From positions 1,302,001-1,366,000 of the forward strand of contig NC_085849.1 of the NCBI RefSeq assembly GCF_020906515.1: a stretch of DNA of 64,000 nucleotides, given 5' to 3'. This document shows, one piece after another, positions 55,028 to 64,000 of this stretch. The position numbers were made by a program, and so were the translations under genes. Below the pieces are notes generated by a model. That model was not told the origin of the DNA. It did no database searches and saw only the letters and a program-made list of their open reading frames with translations. Position 1 is the stretch's first letter. Every line of letters begins with the position of its first letter. This stretch comes from Vanrija pseudolonga (lineage: Eukaryota; Basidiomycota; Tremellomycetes; Trichosporonales; Trichosporonaceae).

Positions 55028-56616
55028 ATGGGTCTTCGTCTTGGTGACATTGCTCCTGACTTTGAGGTGAGTACTGCCAAGGGGAAAGCGAGGGGGGGTA
55101 CGGGCGGGGCCGAGCGGGGCGAGCGCGCCGCGGTCGGTCCTCGAGCTCGACGGCTGGCCTCCAGCTCGCTCCAAGCGCACCCACGACCCCCAGCACACCC
55201 AGCACACTGCTGGCAACGCACAGCCCGCCGCTGGTGCCCCCCACACCCCGGCGATCGCCGAAATCCACCCCACAGCCCGAAACCACGCCGCCACACCACC
55301 CACCGTTGCTCACACCTCAGGCCGACACCTCCAAGGGCCCCATCAAGTTCCACGAGTACATTAAGGACTCGTGGGCTATCCTGTTCTCTCACCCGGACGA
55401 CTATAGTTCGTAGGCCTAAAACTGTTCTCTCACCCGGACGACTATTATGACAGTCGTCGGGGTGCGAGAACAGGTTGAACCAAGCCCCGTTGCTGACCCC
55501 CCGCAGCCCCCGTCTGCACCACCGAGCTCTCGGCCGTCGCCCTCTCGTCTGCCGACTTTGCGTCGCGCGGCGTCAAGCTCCTCGGCCTCTCGGCCAACGA
55601 CGTCGAGTCGCACCACGGCTGGATCAAGGACATTGACGCCCTCACCCAGGGTGCCGACCCCCTCGACTTCCCCATCATCGGCGACAAGGACCGCAAGATT
55701 GCGACCCTGTACGACATGCTCGACCACCAGGACGCTACCAACGTCGACGCTAAGGGGTGAGTGGAAGCGAGGAGGAGCCAGGTGAAAAAAAAGTCCAGTC
55801 GGCGACGTGCCCACGTTGGTTGGCACCGTCGTGAGGCACAGCTGGTGTAATTACGGCAAGATGTTTCCTGGTCGCCGTCTGGACAACCGGCAACCTTAAA
55901 CGAGCCGCGGAAGCTGAAGCTGACGCCGCTGCCCCTCTACAGCCTCCCCTTCACCGTCCGCTCCGTCTTCATCAGTGAGTGGTGTTTACGGCCCGCCGAA
56001 AGGCTGGACCAGTCCGCCGGAATATAGCGCGTGAACAAGGCACTAACCCCGCCCTCCAGTCGACCCCAAGCAGACCATCCGCCTTACCCTCACCTACCCT
56101 GCTTCGACTGGCCGCAACTTCCCCGAGATCCTCCGTGTCATTGACTCGCTCCAGCTCGGCGACAAGCACAAGGTGAGTTGTGAACGTGGAGGAGGGGGAC
56201 AACAACGTCATGGCGGTGGTCTATCGCGCCATGTGGTGGCGGCATGACGCCCCTGATATTCCGAATACGCGTCCCTATCTACCCCGGCCGGCTCAGCCTG
56301 GCGAGGGTTGAAACGGGTCTGTCCGCCGGTTCGCGGCACTACCCAGTGCTAGCTGTATCAGTGCAGCACGTGCTGCGGCAGTTGCCGGCGCCACCAGTCG
56401 CTGCCACTCGCCCTCCCTCCCTCCCCTCCGTCCTCGACACCGTTCTCCTGCTAACAAGCTCAGATCACGACCCCCGCCAACTGGCAGAAGGGTGACAAGG
56501 TCATCGTCCACCCCTCGGTCCAGGGCGAGAAGGTCAAGGAGCTCTTCGGCGACGACGTCGACGTTGTCTACCCCTACCTCCGCTTCACCAGCGACCCTTC
56601 GACCAAGAAGGCTTAA
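55028..56616 (+). CDS. PRX1: 1-Cys peroxiredoxin (Prx6/Prx1 type)
   Basis: Reduces hydroperoxides using one peroxidatic Cys. Six exons (55028-55066, 55321-55405, 55507-55756, 55943-55974, 56060-56172, 56464-56616) give 223 aa, the normal size. [13 protein letters not shown] starts the fold. The active site [14 protein letters not shown] is rejoined across intron 2. [40 protein letters not shown] and the Prx6 C-terminal arm ([20 protein letters not shown]) follow. Introns are 254, 101, 186, 85 and 291 nt, far longer than in neighbours, and total more than the coding sequence. Exon 4 is only 32 nt. Intron 2 has an unusual GTTCGT donor and contains an exact 24-bp copy of the end of exon 2. No mitochondrial presequence is seen, so cytosolic is likely. 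Confidence 0.93.
55381..55445. repeat. 24-bp direct repeat: exon end copied into the following intron
   Basis: The 24 bp at 55381-55404 (coding LFSHPDDY) recur exactly at 55422-55445 inside the intron that begins at 55406. Only 17 bp separate the copies. Confidence 0.9.
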
Positions 56617-57414
56617 GTTTCTCGCGCTGTTGTCGAGTAAAATCAGTGTGGCCGGCACCTAGGCCGTGCACCACAGCAGGGGTTTCAGTAGTTGTTTCTT
56701 TACGATGCACGAGTTGTGTCTACGACATGGGTGTACGGTGTGCAAGAGGTCCCAGCCTTGGGCGGTTACGAAAAAGGACGAATGTGGCACCAGCCAATGA
56801 GGCACCTCCTTTGAAATACATCCGACCCTTCGGCCACCAAAAACGTTTCACGCTTTCACGCGATACTTTTACACCGTAAGGGAGTCGAACCCCTGCCGCG
56901 TCGATACAAATTTATTACTAAATGGCAACGACGCATGATACCGTTTCACCAACGGTGTATTAGAATCTTTTCTAATGAGATATTTTCCGGATTCTTCGGT
57001 CTGTTATAACTGCACACCTGAGCCTGGAGACATTCTTGGCAGACTCACTTTCCGGCCACAGCGCTGCATTCGATGTTGACGCACAGCGGTCAACCGGCTT
57101 CAAGCTGACGAACCCATGACTTGCCCCCGCCCCCTCCTTCCTCACCAGTACTGCCAAGTGCATGCTGTGCATTACTACGAATGACATACTGAAACCCAAT
57201 GCCTAGCGGGTAGAGACCAACAGGGACAAGACGGTGTGGGGGGTCATGGGGGGAGGATGTGAGACTAATGTGATGTGGATGGGTGTGGTGTGTGCGTCAA
57301 TGTGCTAACGAGATCACGCCGATGATGCTGTTGACTGATGGGGGATGATGTCGTGATGTCTTTTGAGGGTATCCGGGTCTGGGGGTATGCTGACTCTGGC
57401 GTCTTGTCTACGCT
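56617..57414. other. intergenic region holding the tRNA-Gly gene
   Basis: About 800 bp between the convergent peroxiredoxin and Ubp3-like genes. Besides the tRNA (56870-56958) it is visibly AT-richer than its surroundings around 56810-57000. AAAAA at 56838-56842 would be the TTTTT Pol III terminator on the minus strand. Confidence 0.65.
56870..56958 (-). tRNA. tRNA-Gly (anticodon GCC) with an 18-nt intron
   Basis: Minus-strand cloverleaf: acceptor ACACCGT pairs with ACGGTGT plus discriminator A; D-arm GTGA-AACGGTA-TCAT (A box TTGGTGAAACGG); anticodon stem CGTCG pairs with CGACG; loop TTGCCA then T, with anticodon GCC at 56926-56924; T-arm AGGGG-TTCGACT-CCCTT (B box GGTTCGACTCC). An AT-rich 18-nt intron (56922-56905) sits at the canonical place after position 37. 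The mature length is 71 nt, as usual for Gly. One G-T wobble is present in each of the D and T stems. Confidence 0.85.
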
Positions 57415-60400
57415 CTATCGGACACGCTGGTAGAAGAGGAGGTAGGCACAACGTTCGCGGCCACCAATCAAGCCACCCTTGCCGTTGCGTGCCTCTTCCT
57501 CGCTGACGACAACGTCTTCGATGGGAACGGGCTGCACCAGCTCATCATCGAAGTGGAGCCATCCGGTTCCGTCTGGGCGAGCGACGGCGACAGTGTAGTG
57601 GCCGCCAGTGGCCGAGTGACCGTGGTGATAGACGACACCAAACAGGCGGTACTTCACGTGCTGTGCGGTCCGTTTGGATGGAGAGATGATTTCTGATCAC
57701 GTCAGCTGAGGCTCAAAGCCAAGAAGCCAACAACACAACTCACCTTGTGGGATGACGAGCTCGCTGGGATACGAGATTGGCTTGGAGCGCTTGACAACAT
57801 CTTGCTCCTGAGAGTCGTAGACAAACCTCTTGAGGTGAAGAATGAGGACGCGAGGGAATGTCTCGAGGAACAACTGCTTGGTGGCGTCGACCTTGGCGCC
57901 TCGTGCGGAAGACCAAACGTCCTGAATCACCTCGGGCTCGTTCAAGTGGCGGAGGGCATCAACCAGAGTGAGCACCTCCTTGGCCTGAATATCGAGCTGC
58001 AGGGGCTGATATGGCTCAAGCGAGACGCTGTCCTTTGAACCAGGGGTGTGGAGCACGGAACGAACTGTGCCGCCAAAGACCTTTGAAACTGCAGACTCCT
58101 TGGTCTCAGCAGTTCGAACCACATGCGTCTTCTGCTTCTTGCCGACTTCTAGCCAGTCGTCGCCGCCATTGTCGTTTGCGCCTGGCGAGACAGGGCGGTC
58201 AATGGTGCGCTCGTCACCGTTGACAGTAGCCTGCTTGGACACGGAGCGTGCGGGCTGAGTGCGGGAGTAGAGACCAAGCATCTCCTCGTGGAGCGTGTCG
58301 AGGAAGAATCCGAGGTACTCCTCTGCGTCCTCCTGGAAGCCTCTCTGCAAAAGGTCAGTACTTTGTCAGGCTGTCTCCTACTCACCCGCATCGTGTCGAA
58401 ACGCTTGTTCTCCTTCATGGCATCATACACGTTCTCCGGCACAAACGCGTTCTTGGTGTCACGGCCCTTGCCCTTGGGCGTGGACGCTCCACTGTTTGAT
58501 GGGCCAGGGGCAAACTCGCGGAGGAAGATGATCATGGCCTCGAGAAGCGGTGTCCTGCGGGCAAGGTCTGCCTTGAGACGCTTGCCAAGCTCCTCAAAGA
58601 GCTCGGTAAAGGGAGGGCAGTAGACAAGAACCTGGAGGATCTACTTGTCAGCAACGATACCCGCGAACACGAAACTCACAGTGTTGGCATAGCACATGTT
58701 GCCAGTGTTGATGAGACCGCGGGGCACAACAGGTCCCACAGCATTCGCCGGGCGAATGCGGAGACCCTCAGTCAGGAGGCGCGCCAGATCCTCGGCAGGC
58801 GTCAGCGCTGTGCCGATCGCGGCCGCCGCCGCATAGTTGAATGCGGGACGAGGCTGAGCAGGTGCTGGTCCGGCGGAGGGAGGAAGAGATGCCCCCGTCG
58901 CTGACTTTGGAGTACCAGGGCCGTCCTGCGCCGATGGCAGCGACGCTGTTGACTTGGATGGCGACGGCACGGTGGAGGAGGGCGCAACAGACAGGCTGTC
59001 CGGTGTGCCTGTCGGCTTTGCTTCCTTGGTGCGAAGCAGTGCAGCCCACGAACTCGGCTTCGCAGGCTTTGGACGAGGAGCAACGGCGGGGGTGACGGCT
59101 GGCGCCGCCGCCTGAGCCGCCTTCTTGGCAGCCGCGGTCGGAGTAGGCGGCATCGCTGGTTCAGAAATGATTCCAAAGACGAGCGACAGAGTAGGGAGCG
59201 GTCGGCCACCGGCAGCACCGAGAATGAACACTGCCTTGCCCTTTGGCGACGGCCGTCCGCGGGTAGAGCGCTTCTGGGAAACACCGGCAAAGTGCTCCCT
59301 CGCAACGGTTGCAGGAATGGACGAGGTCAGGCCCTGGGCATACGAGTTGCCGACTGCACTGTCGTGTGCTGGACGGGATGGGCGAAGCTGGATAGGGTCG
59401 GAAGGCTGGGGACGACGGGGTGTAGGAGCGGCCTGCGTTGGTGGAGGAGAAGTGTAACCAACAACAGTGTCGCCAGTAAACGTGAGGGACGGTGCGGAGG
59501 GCGTTGACTCGGCGATGACCGGCGTCGCCTTCGGAGCCGAAACCTCTGGCTCAGATGCGACGATCGGCTTGTCTTCTGCCAGCTTCGTCTCTGGCTTTGC
59601 TGGTTCCGGGGCCGCCTCAGCAGCTGGGGCCGGGGGTTCTAATGACAAGCCAAGGGAACTAGTGGCTGCAGCAGGAGGCTGTTCCACTGTTGGTGGCTTG
59701 GTCGTTTCGGGAGCAGTTGCAGCAGCCGGCGGTACAGGCGTTTGTGTATCGTGTCCGTTTGCACTGCTACCGTTGGGCACAGACACCTTACGGATGGGAG
59801 GGACATAGTTGAAGCCCGCAGCGGCTGGGTTCAAAGCCTTGCTCGAAGTGGGTGGTGGAGGGGCTGGAGCTGGTGGAGCTTGATGCTGTTCTGGCACGAC
59901 ATAGCCATCCGGTCTGTATCCACCACCACCTCCGCCCATACGGTTGAACTGAGCCCCAGCTCCAGAGAACTGCGGATATCCCACTCCGCCTCCATAAGCG
60001 TAAGGGTGCCCTGGAGGGTAGTAGGGCTGGGGAGGGGCGAAGCCAGAGTGGTGAACGCCATGGCCGTTGGGGTGGAAGACGCCCTCGTCACCACCTGGAT
60101 GAGCGAACTTGGGGTCCTCGCTCCCGTCATAGCCACCATATTGGCGGTTGTCGTAGTTGTTGTGGGGGTAGTAGCCGTTCTGCATGCTGTTCTGCATGCT
60201 GCCGGGCCCTGGTCCTGGCACTGGCAGCCCTCCGTAGAAGAACTGAGGGGGAATGTAGTTCGGGAAGCCGCTGTGGAACTGGCCTGGCTGGAAGCCACCG
60301 CCGTTGGGTTGTCTTGGCCCACCACCGTGTGGTCCAGGATACTGGGGAGGGAAGACGGGCTGGGGGTACCATTGTTGTTGAGGCATCATGCCCGGGTGGT

Positions 60401-60554
60401 GTTGTGAGGGGCCAGCAACTGGGTTGTAGGCGAGGGAAGGGTAGGTGGGGACGGGCATGGCGCCGTCGGTCGGAGGTTGCTGAGGAACGGCTGGAGCTGG
60501 CAATGGTGATGCCGCCGTTGGCCTGCTCCCAGTACTTGCTTCTGGTGCGGCCAT
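57415..60554 (-). CDS. UBP3: ubiquitin-specific protease Ubp3/USP10 type
   Basis: Ubp3/USP10 deubiquitinases act with Bre5/G3BP in trafficking, ribophagy and stress granules. The ATG at 60554 (MAAPEASTGSRPTAASPLPA) starts some 580 residues of Pro/Gly/Gln/Tyr-rich disorder. The catalytic Cys box is GLINTGNMCYANTV, followed (next exons) by VLVYCPPFTELFEELGKRLK, GFQEDAEEYLGFFLDTLHEE (QEDA box), TFPRVLILHLKRFVYD, and the His box YRLFGVVYHHGHSATGGHYT; the tail ends AYLLFYQRVR. Introns lie near 58631-58680, 58345-58385 and 57660-57745. About 1,000 aa. The catalytic residues Cys and His are intact. It is divergent from NOP1 over 1.15 kb. Confidence 0.92.
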
Positions 60555-61700
60555 GGGGGAAGAAAGAGTTAAACGAGTCGGCCAGGCCGTAGGCTTTATC
60601 ACTGTCAGCAACGTGGTCTCGAGGTCTAGTGGTAGCGCCGATGGGGGACAAGGTAGCCAAAAGTCGAGGGATCTGCCTTGCTATTGTCTAGGCATTGCAA
60701 GTTTTGTCCTTGTAAAGTTGAAGCAAAGATGCGAGTGTGGATCATGTGTGGAGTGACGCACTCACGTGAGCTTTGTGTCTTTGGAAACAAGAGTCGGGAG
60801 AGATGGAAGGCTGTGGTGCAAGTGGGGGGCTGATGAATCGGCGGGCGGCGGCGTCTCAGACAGCGCGGCGTGCAAGCAGAATGTGTTGTGTGCGTGTGGT
60901 GACGGCGGTGTTGTTATGCAATGAGATGATTGTGTATGTGGGATGAGAGCGTGCTTTGTGCCAAAGTGGTGGTGATGGTTGTGCGTGGAGGAAGGTGGTC
61001 TTGATTGTGTTAAATGGAGACAAGGAAGGCAGGGAAGGCAAGTCGACTTTCGTGGAAGGGGTAGTAAGGGTGTGTGCCGCAAATGGACGAGCGGAACAGC
61101 GGAAGGAGGAGGAATGGGGTGAGTGTGCGTGTGTCGTCAGCGAGTGGTGGCCGACAATGACAAAAGTGCTAGCTAGATGGCTAGGAAAATGGGCCGCAAT
61201 ACGACAACTATGTGAGTCGAGGAAGGCAGCAGCAGCAGCAGCAACGGGCAGCGGCAGGCAAGGTAGTCAGCCAAGCTGCAGCCAGCCAGCCAAGGGACAA
61301 GGAAGGTCGTCGACTGACGTTTGAGCAGCGGGACTGGCGGAGCTGGGCGTCTGTCATTGGGGGAAGCCTCAAAGTGCTCTTGCCGCCCTCTAGACTCTAA
61401 TCGACGGAACCAAAATTACTTAGCATTGCCAGCTTCAACTTTCCAGGCACGGCTTCCTTGGATCCATTTGAACAACCTCCACCCGACTCACTCCTGGTGC
61501 TAATTTCTTTCCCATTTATTTTCAATAATTTATCCCAACGCAATCTTGACTGCCAGTCCTCTTTCGAAAATTGGCCCTTCCTCATCGTCGTTGCCTGCTC
61601 ACACACCTTGTCATCAACGAGTGTTGCAACACACACACAACAGCAAATCTCACTCCCCCCTTCTACACCCTTACCTCCCCTTCAAAACAACCCTCTCAAA
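60555..61700. other. divergent promoter region UBP3/NOP1
   Basis: 1.15 kb. A palindromic CTCACGTGAG lies at 61-bp scale upstream at 60761-60770; a (GCA)n run at 61229-61245; an AT-rich stretch at 61500-61540 (TTTCTTTCCCATTTATTTTC); and a long CT/CA-rich leader before the NOP1 ATG, typical for ribosome-biogenesis genes in these fungi. No ORF supported. Confidence 0.65.
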
Positions 61701-62807
61701 ATGGCTTTCGGTGACCGTGGCGGTGGCGGCGGACGCGGCGGTGGACGCGGCGGCGGTCGCGGTGGATTCGGCGGCGGCGGTCGCGGCGGTGGCCGTGGTG
61801 GTGCCTCGTTCGGCGGCGGTGGACGCGGCGGCGGCCGTGGCGGTGGTGCTGGTGGCCGTGGTGCTCCCGGTGGCCGTGGTGCGTACACGATCGCAGCAGA
61901 GGCGTAGTTGTCCGCGTGCTTACCATTGATCCCAGGTCGTGGAGCTCCTCGCGGTCGTGGTGGTGCCGGTGGTGGACGTGGTGGCGCCAAGGGTGGCCTC
62001 GGCAAGAAGGGTCCCGGCGCTGTTACCATCGAGCCCCACCGTCACGATGGTGTCTACATCGCCAAGGGCAAGGAGCACCTCCTCGTCACCCGCAACCTTA
62101 CCCCCGGCGAGTCGGTCTACGGCGAGAAGCGCATCAGCGTCGCCCAGACCAACGAGGCTGGCGAGGAGGAGAAGATCGAGTACCGTGTCTGGAACCCCTT
62201 CCGTTCCAAGCTCGCTGCTGGTATCCTTGGTGGTCTTGACAACATCCACGTGAGTGTGGATGTGATGTGGATGGGGTGGATGGTGAGAGGGAATGCTGAC
62301 AAACTCGTGTAGATCAAGCCCGGAGCCAAGGTCCTCTACCTCGGTGCCGCCTCTGGTTCGTCAGTGTCGCACGTTGCCGATGTCGTTGGCCCCGAGGGTG
62401 TCGTCTACGCCGTCGAGTTTTCTCACCGTCCTGGTCGTGACCTGATCGGCATGGCCAAGAAGCGCACCAACGTTATCCCCATTGTCGACGACGCTCGTCA
62501 CCCCCAGAAGTACCGCATGCTCCTGCAGATGGTCGATGTCATCTTCGCCGACGTTGCCCAGCCTGATCAGGCTCGTATCATTGCCCTCAACGCGCACCAC
62601 TTCCTCAAGCAGGGCGGTGCCATTGTCATCTCGATCAAGGCCAACTGTATCGACTCGACTGCCCCCGCTGCCCAGGTCTTCGCTTCCGAAGTCAACAACA
62701 TGCGCAAGGAGGGCATCAAGCCCAAGGAGCAGCTCACCCTTGAGCCTTACGAGCGTGACCACGCCATCGTTGTCGGCATCTACGACCGCCACTCGGCCGC
62801 CAACTAA
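61701..62807 (+). CDS. NOP1: fibrillarin, box C/D snoRNP 2'-O-methyltransferase
   Basis: Fibrillarin is the SAM-dependent methyltransferase of box C/D snoRNPs in the nucleolus. The ATG at 61701 starts a Gly/Arg-rich (GAR) domain of about 85 residues built from RGGG repeats. Then come [40 protein letters not shown] and [20 protein letters not shown], which an intron separates from [20 protein letters not shown] (motif I). [39 protein letters not shown] and [20 protein letters not shown] follow. The C-terminal block [15 protein letters not shown] closes it. Two introns (about 61880-61934 and 62250-62312); about 330 aa. The strong preference for C- and T-ending codons fits a highly expressed gene. 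Confidence 0.97.
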
Positions 62808-63117
62808 GCGAAGAAAGAGCTAGTTGTCTTGTCCGCCGTCTGCTACCTACCTCCACATCCTCACATCCGCCGCGGCCTCGCGAGGCGCACATCTTCAACC
62901 TACCACACTGCAAGCGATGATTGGGCCAGAGCTTAATACGACTCGGCTCCACCTTGCTTCACTTGTACCGCGGCATGCCGCACATGTATTGGGCTCGAGC
63001 ACGCAGAGGCTGGGGAGGGGGATTGAAGCAGGGGGAAGCTACTTACACACACACTGACATGGGCACTACTTGGTTATGAACACTCGTCATGATACTATGC
63101 TACAGCGGCCACTCCAC
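62808..63117. other. convergent intergenic region after NOP1
   Basis: 310 bp. C-rich then CA-rich, with no ORF; probably the two 3' UTRs. Confidence 0.6.
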
Positions 63118-64000
63118 TCAATCGAGGGTCTCGCTCGCCCGGTCGCCAGCAACGATAATCACAATCCTGCGGAGAGGATCGTTGCCAGTCGTCGTGTTGA
63201 CGATACTGCGCCCCGGGATCCGGAAGGGTAGGCACGCAGGCATGGGGCCAACGCGCCCCGCCAGCGCCCACAAGATCAAGTTGGTGACGTTTGGGTCGAC
63301 AGCCTGGAGGATATGCCGCACCCGGTCGTTGGGGCAGTGGTCCTGTATGACCACGTCCGTGGCGCCCGGCTCGGCGATCACGCCACTAGTGTATGGCAGG
63401 ACGACCGTATCGAGGCGGCTCACGATACTCGTGTACGCCGGCCCGGGGACAGTCAGCCCGCCGGCCGCGAGGTCCGACAGGAACGGCGAGCCGGGCAAGA
63501 TCTCCTCGCACGACGGGCAGACCTTGAACAGCAGCCCGCCGACGCCAGGCAACGCGCGCACGACGCGGCTGAGCCCGAGCAGCGTCGTGCCGCGGAATTT
63601 CGACCCGAAAGCGACGAACGCGTTGACCTTGGCGGCGCCGCCGTCAAACTTGAGGTAATACGCGCCGACTGTCGTGCCGGAGCTGTGGCCAATCAAGTGC
63701 ACCTTTGACGCGCCGGTGCTCGCGCGCACGCGGTCGACGATACCGTCGATCTCCTTGCTGCTTTTACGCATCGAGCCCCAGCAGGGAAACACATGCCACC
63801 CGTACGTGGGCGTGAAGACGCAGTATCCCTGCGACGCGATCAACGGCCCCTTGGTGATGAAGCTTATTGCGCCGGGCACGCCGAGCCCGTGCAGCAGGAT
63901 GACGGGGTCGCGCCCGGGCGTCGCCTTGCAGGTCCAGTCGTTGAGGCCCGAGGTGACGGTCACGAGGGGGTCCATTGCGATGTCGAGCGGGGAGGCGGGG
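63118..64000 (-). CDS. secreted-type lipase/esterase, alpha/beta hydrolase (lipase class 2 like), 5' end missing
   Basis: A serine lipase close in layout to bacterial EstA/LipA-like (Lipase_2) enzymes. The oxyanion motif is PVILLHGLGVPG; the nucleophile elbow is LIGHSSGTTVGAYYLKF; the Asp is probably in SRLDTVVLPYTSG and the His in VVIQDHCPNDRVRH. Two Cys flank DWTCKATPGRDP and FKVCPSCEEILPG, suggesting disulfides in an exported enzyme. An ATG exists at 63975, but the frame stays open to the window edge with plausible sequence (PASPLDIAMDPLVT), so a signal peptide probably lies beyond 64000 and the start is not in view. No intron is visible in the part shown. Confidence 0.8.
   Translation of the reverse strand, partial: PASPLDIAMDPLVTVTSGLNDWTCKATPGRDPVILLHGLGVPGAISFITKGPLIASQGYCVFTPTYGWHVFPCWGSMRKSSKEIDGIVDRVRASTGASKVHLIGHSSGTTVGAYYLKFDGGAAKVNAFVAFGSKFRGTTLLGLSRVVRALPGVGGLLFKVCPSCEEILPGSPFLSDLAAGGLTVPGPAYTSIVSRLDTVVLPYTSGVIAEPGATDVVIQDHCPNDRVRHILQAVDPNVTNLILWALAGRVGPMPACLPFRIPGRSIVNTTTGNDPLRRIVIIVAGDRASETLD

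Overview
This window looks like nuclear chromosomal DNA of a basidiomycete yeast, most likely Tremellomycetes/Trichosporonales (Cutaneotrichosporon/Vanrija/Apiotrichum type). It is GC-rich, densely packed and almost every gene is split by introns of about 35-60 nt with GTGAGT/GTAAGT donors and a CTGAC/CTAAC branch point close to the acceptor. The proteins (Dcp2, Atg3, Gyp1, Nop1, TBCD, Ubp3/USP10, Bud4-type anillin) are the eukaryotic housekeeping set with long fungal low-complexity extensions. I see no rRNA, CRISPR, transposase, integrase, viral or LTR sequence. The species is inferred, not shown.

Layout: 1-7.0 kb holds a left-truncated TRM11 tRNA methyltransferase (-) divergent from a PP2A activator (PTPA/Rrd), which converges on tubulin cofactor D. 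7.3-18 kb holds a disordered protein (-), the Rab GAP GYP1 (+), an RBM26/27-type CCCH+RRM protein (-), a small cupin (-) and a DUF2264 protein (-). 18.5-23 kb holds DCP2 and a GH88 unsaturated glucuronyl hydrolase (+). 23-28 kb is gene-poor, with a four-exon 127-aa orphan and a possible 109-aa secreted protein. 28.1-37 kb holds an M16/insulysin protease, an MFS permease and an alpha/beta hydrolase. 38.8-47.7 kb holds a 1713-aa Bud4/anillin-like protein (-), ATG3 (+) and a small orphan (-). 49.3-64 kb holds a secreted orphan, a CCCH zinc-finger protein with a minisatellite intron, 1-Cys peroxiredoxin, a split tRNA-Gly, a Ubp3/USP10 protease, fibrillarin and a lipase cut by the right edge.

How they fit together: RNA metabolism is prominent (TRM11, RBM26/27-like, DCP2, CCCH protein, NOP1, tRNA-Gly), as are cytoskeleton and trafficking (TBCD, Bud4, GYP1), PP2A and ubiquitin/autophagy control (PTPA, Ubp3, ATG3). 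The cupin, DUF2264 and GH88 genes within 8 kb may be a loose uronic-acid/polysaccharide set interrupted by DCP2. I see no obvious new multi-gene system. The most unusual material is in gene structure: introns that cut catalytic motifs, micro-exons of 10, 31 and 32 nt, a 13-bp minisatellite filling an intron, a GC-AG intron in ATG3, stop-free introns of length 3n, and a repeated double E-box with exact 10-bp spacing in two promoters.
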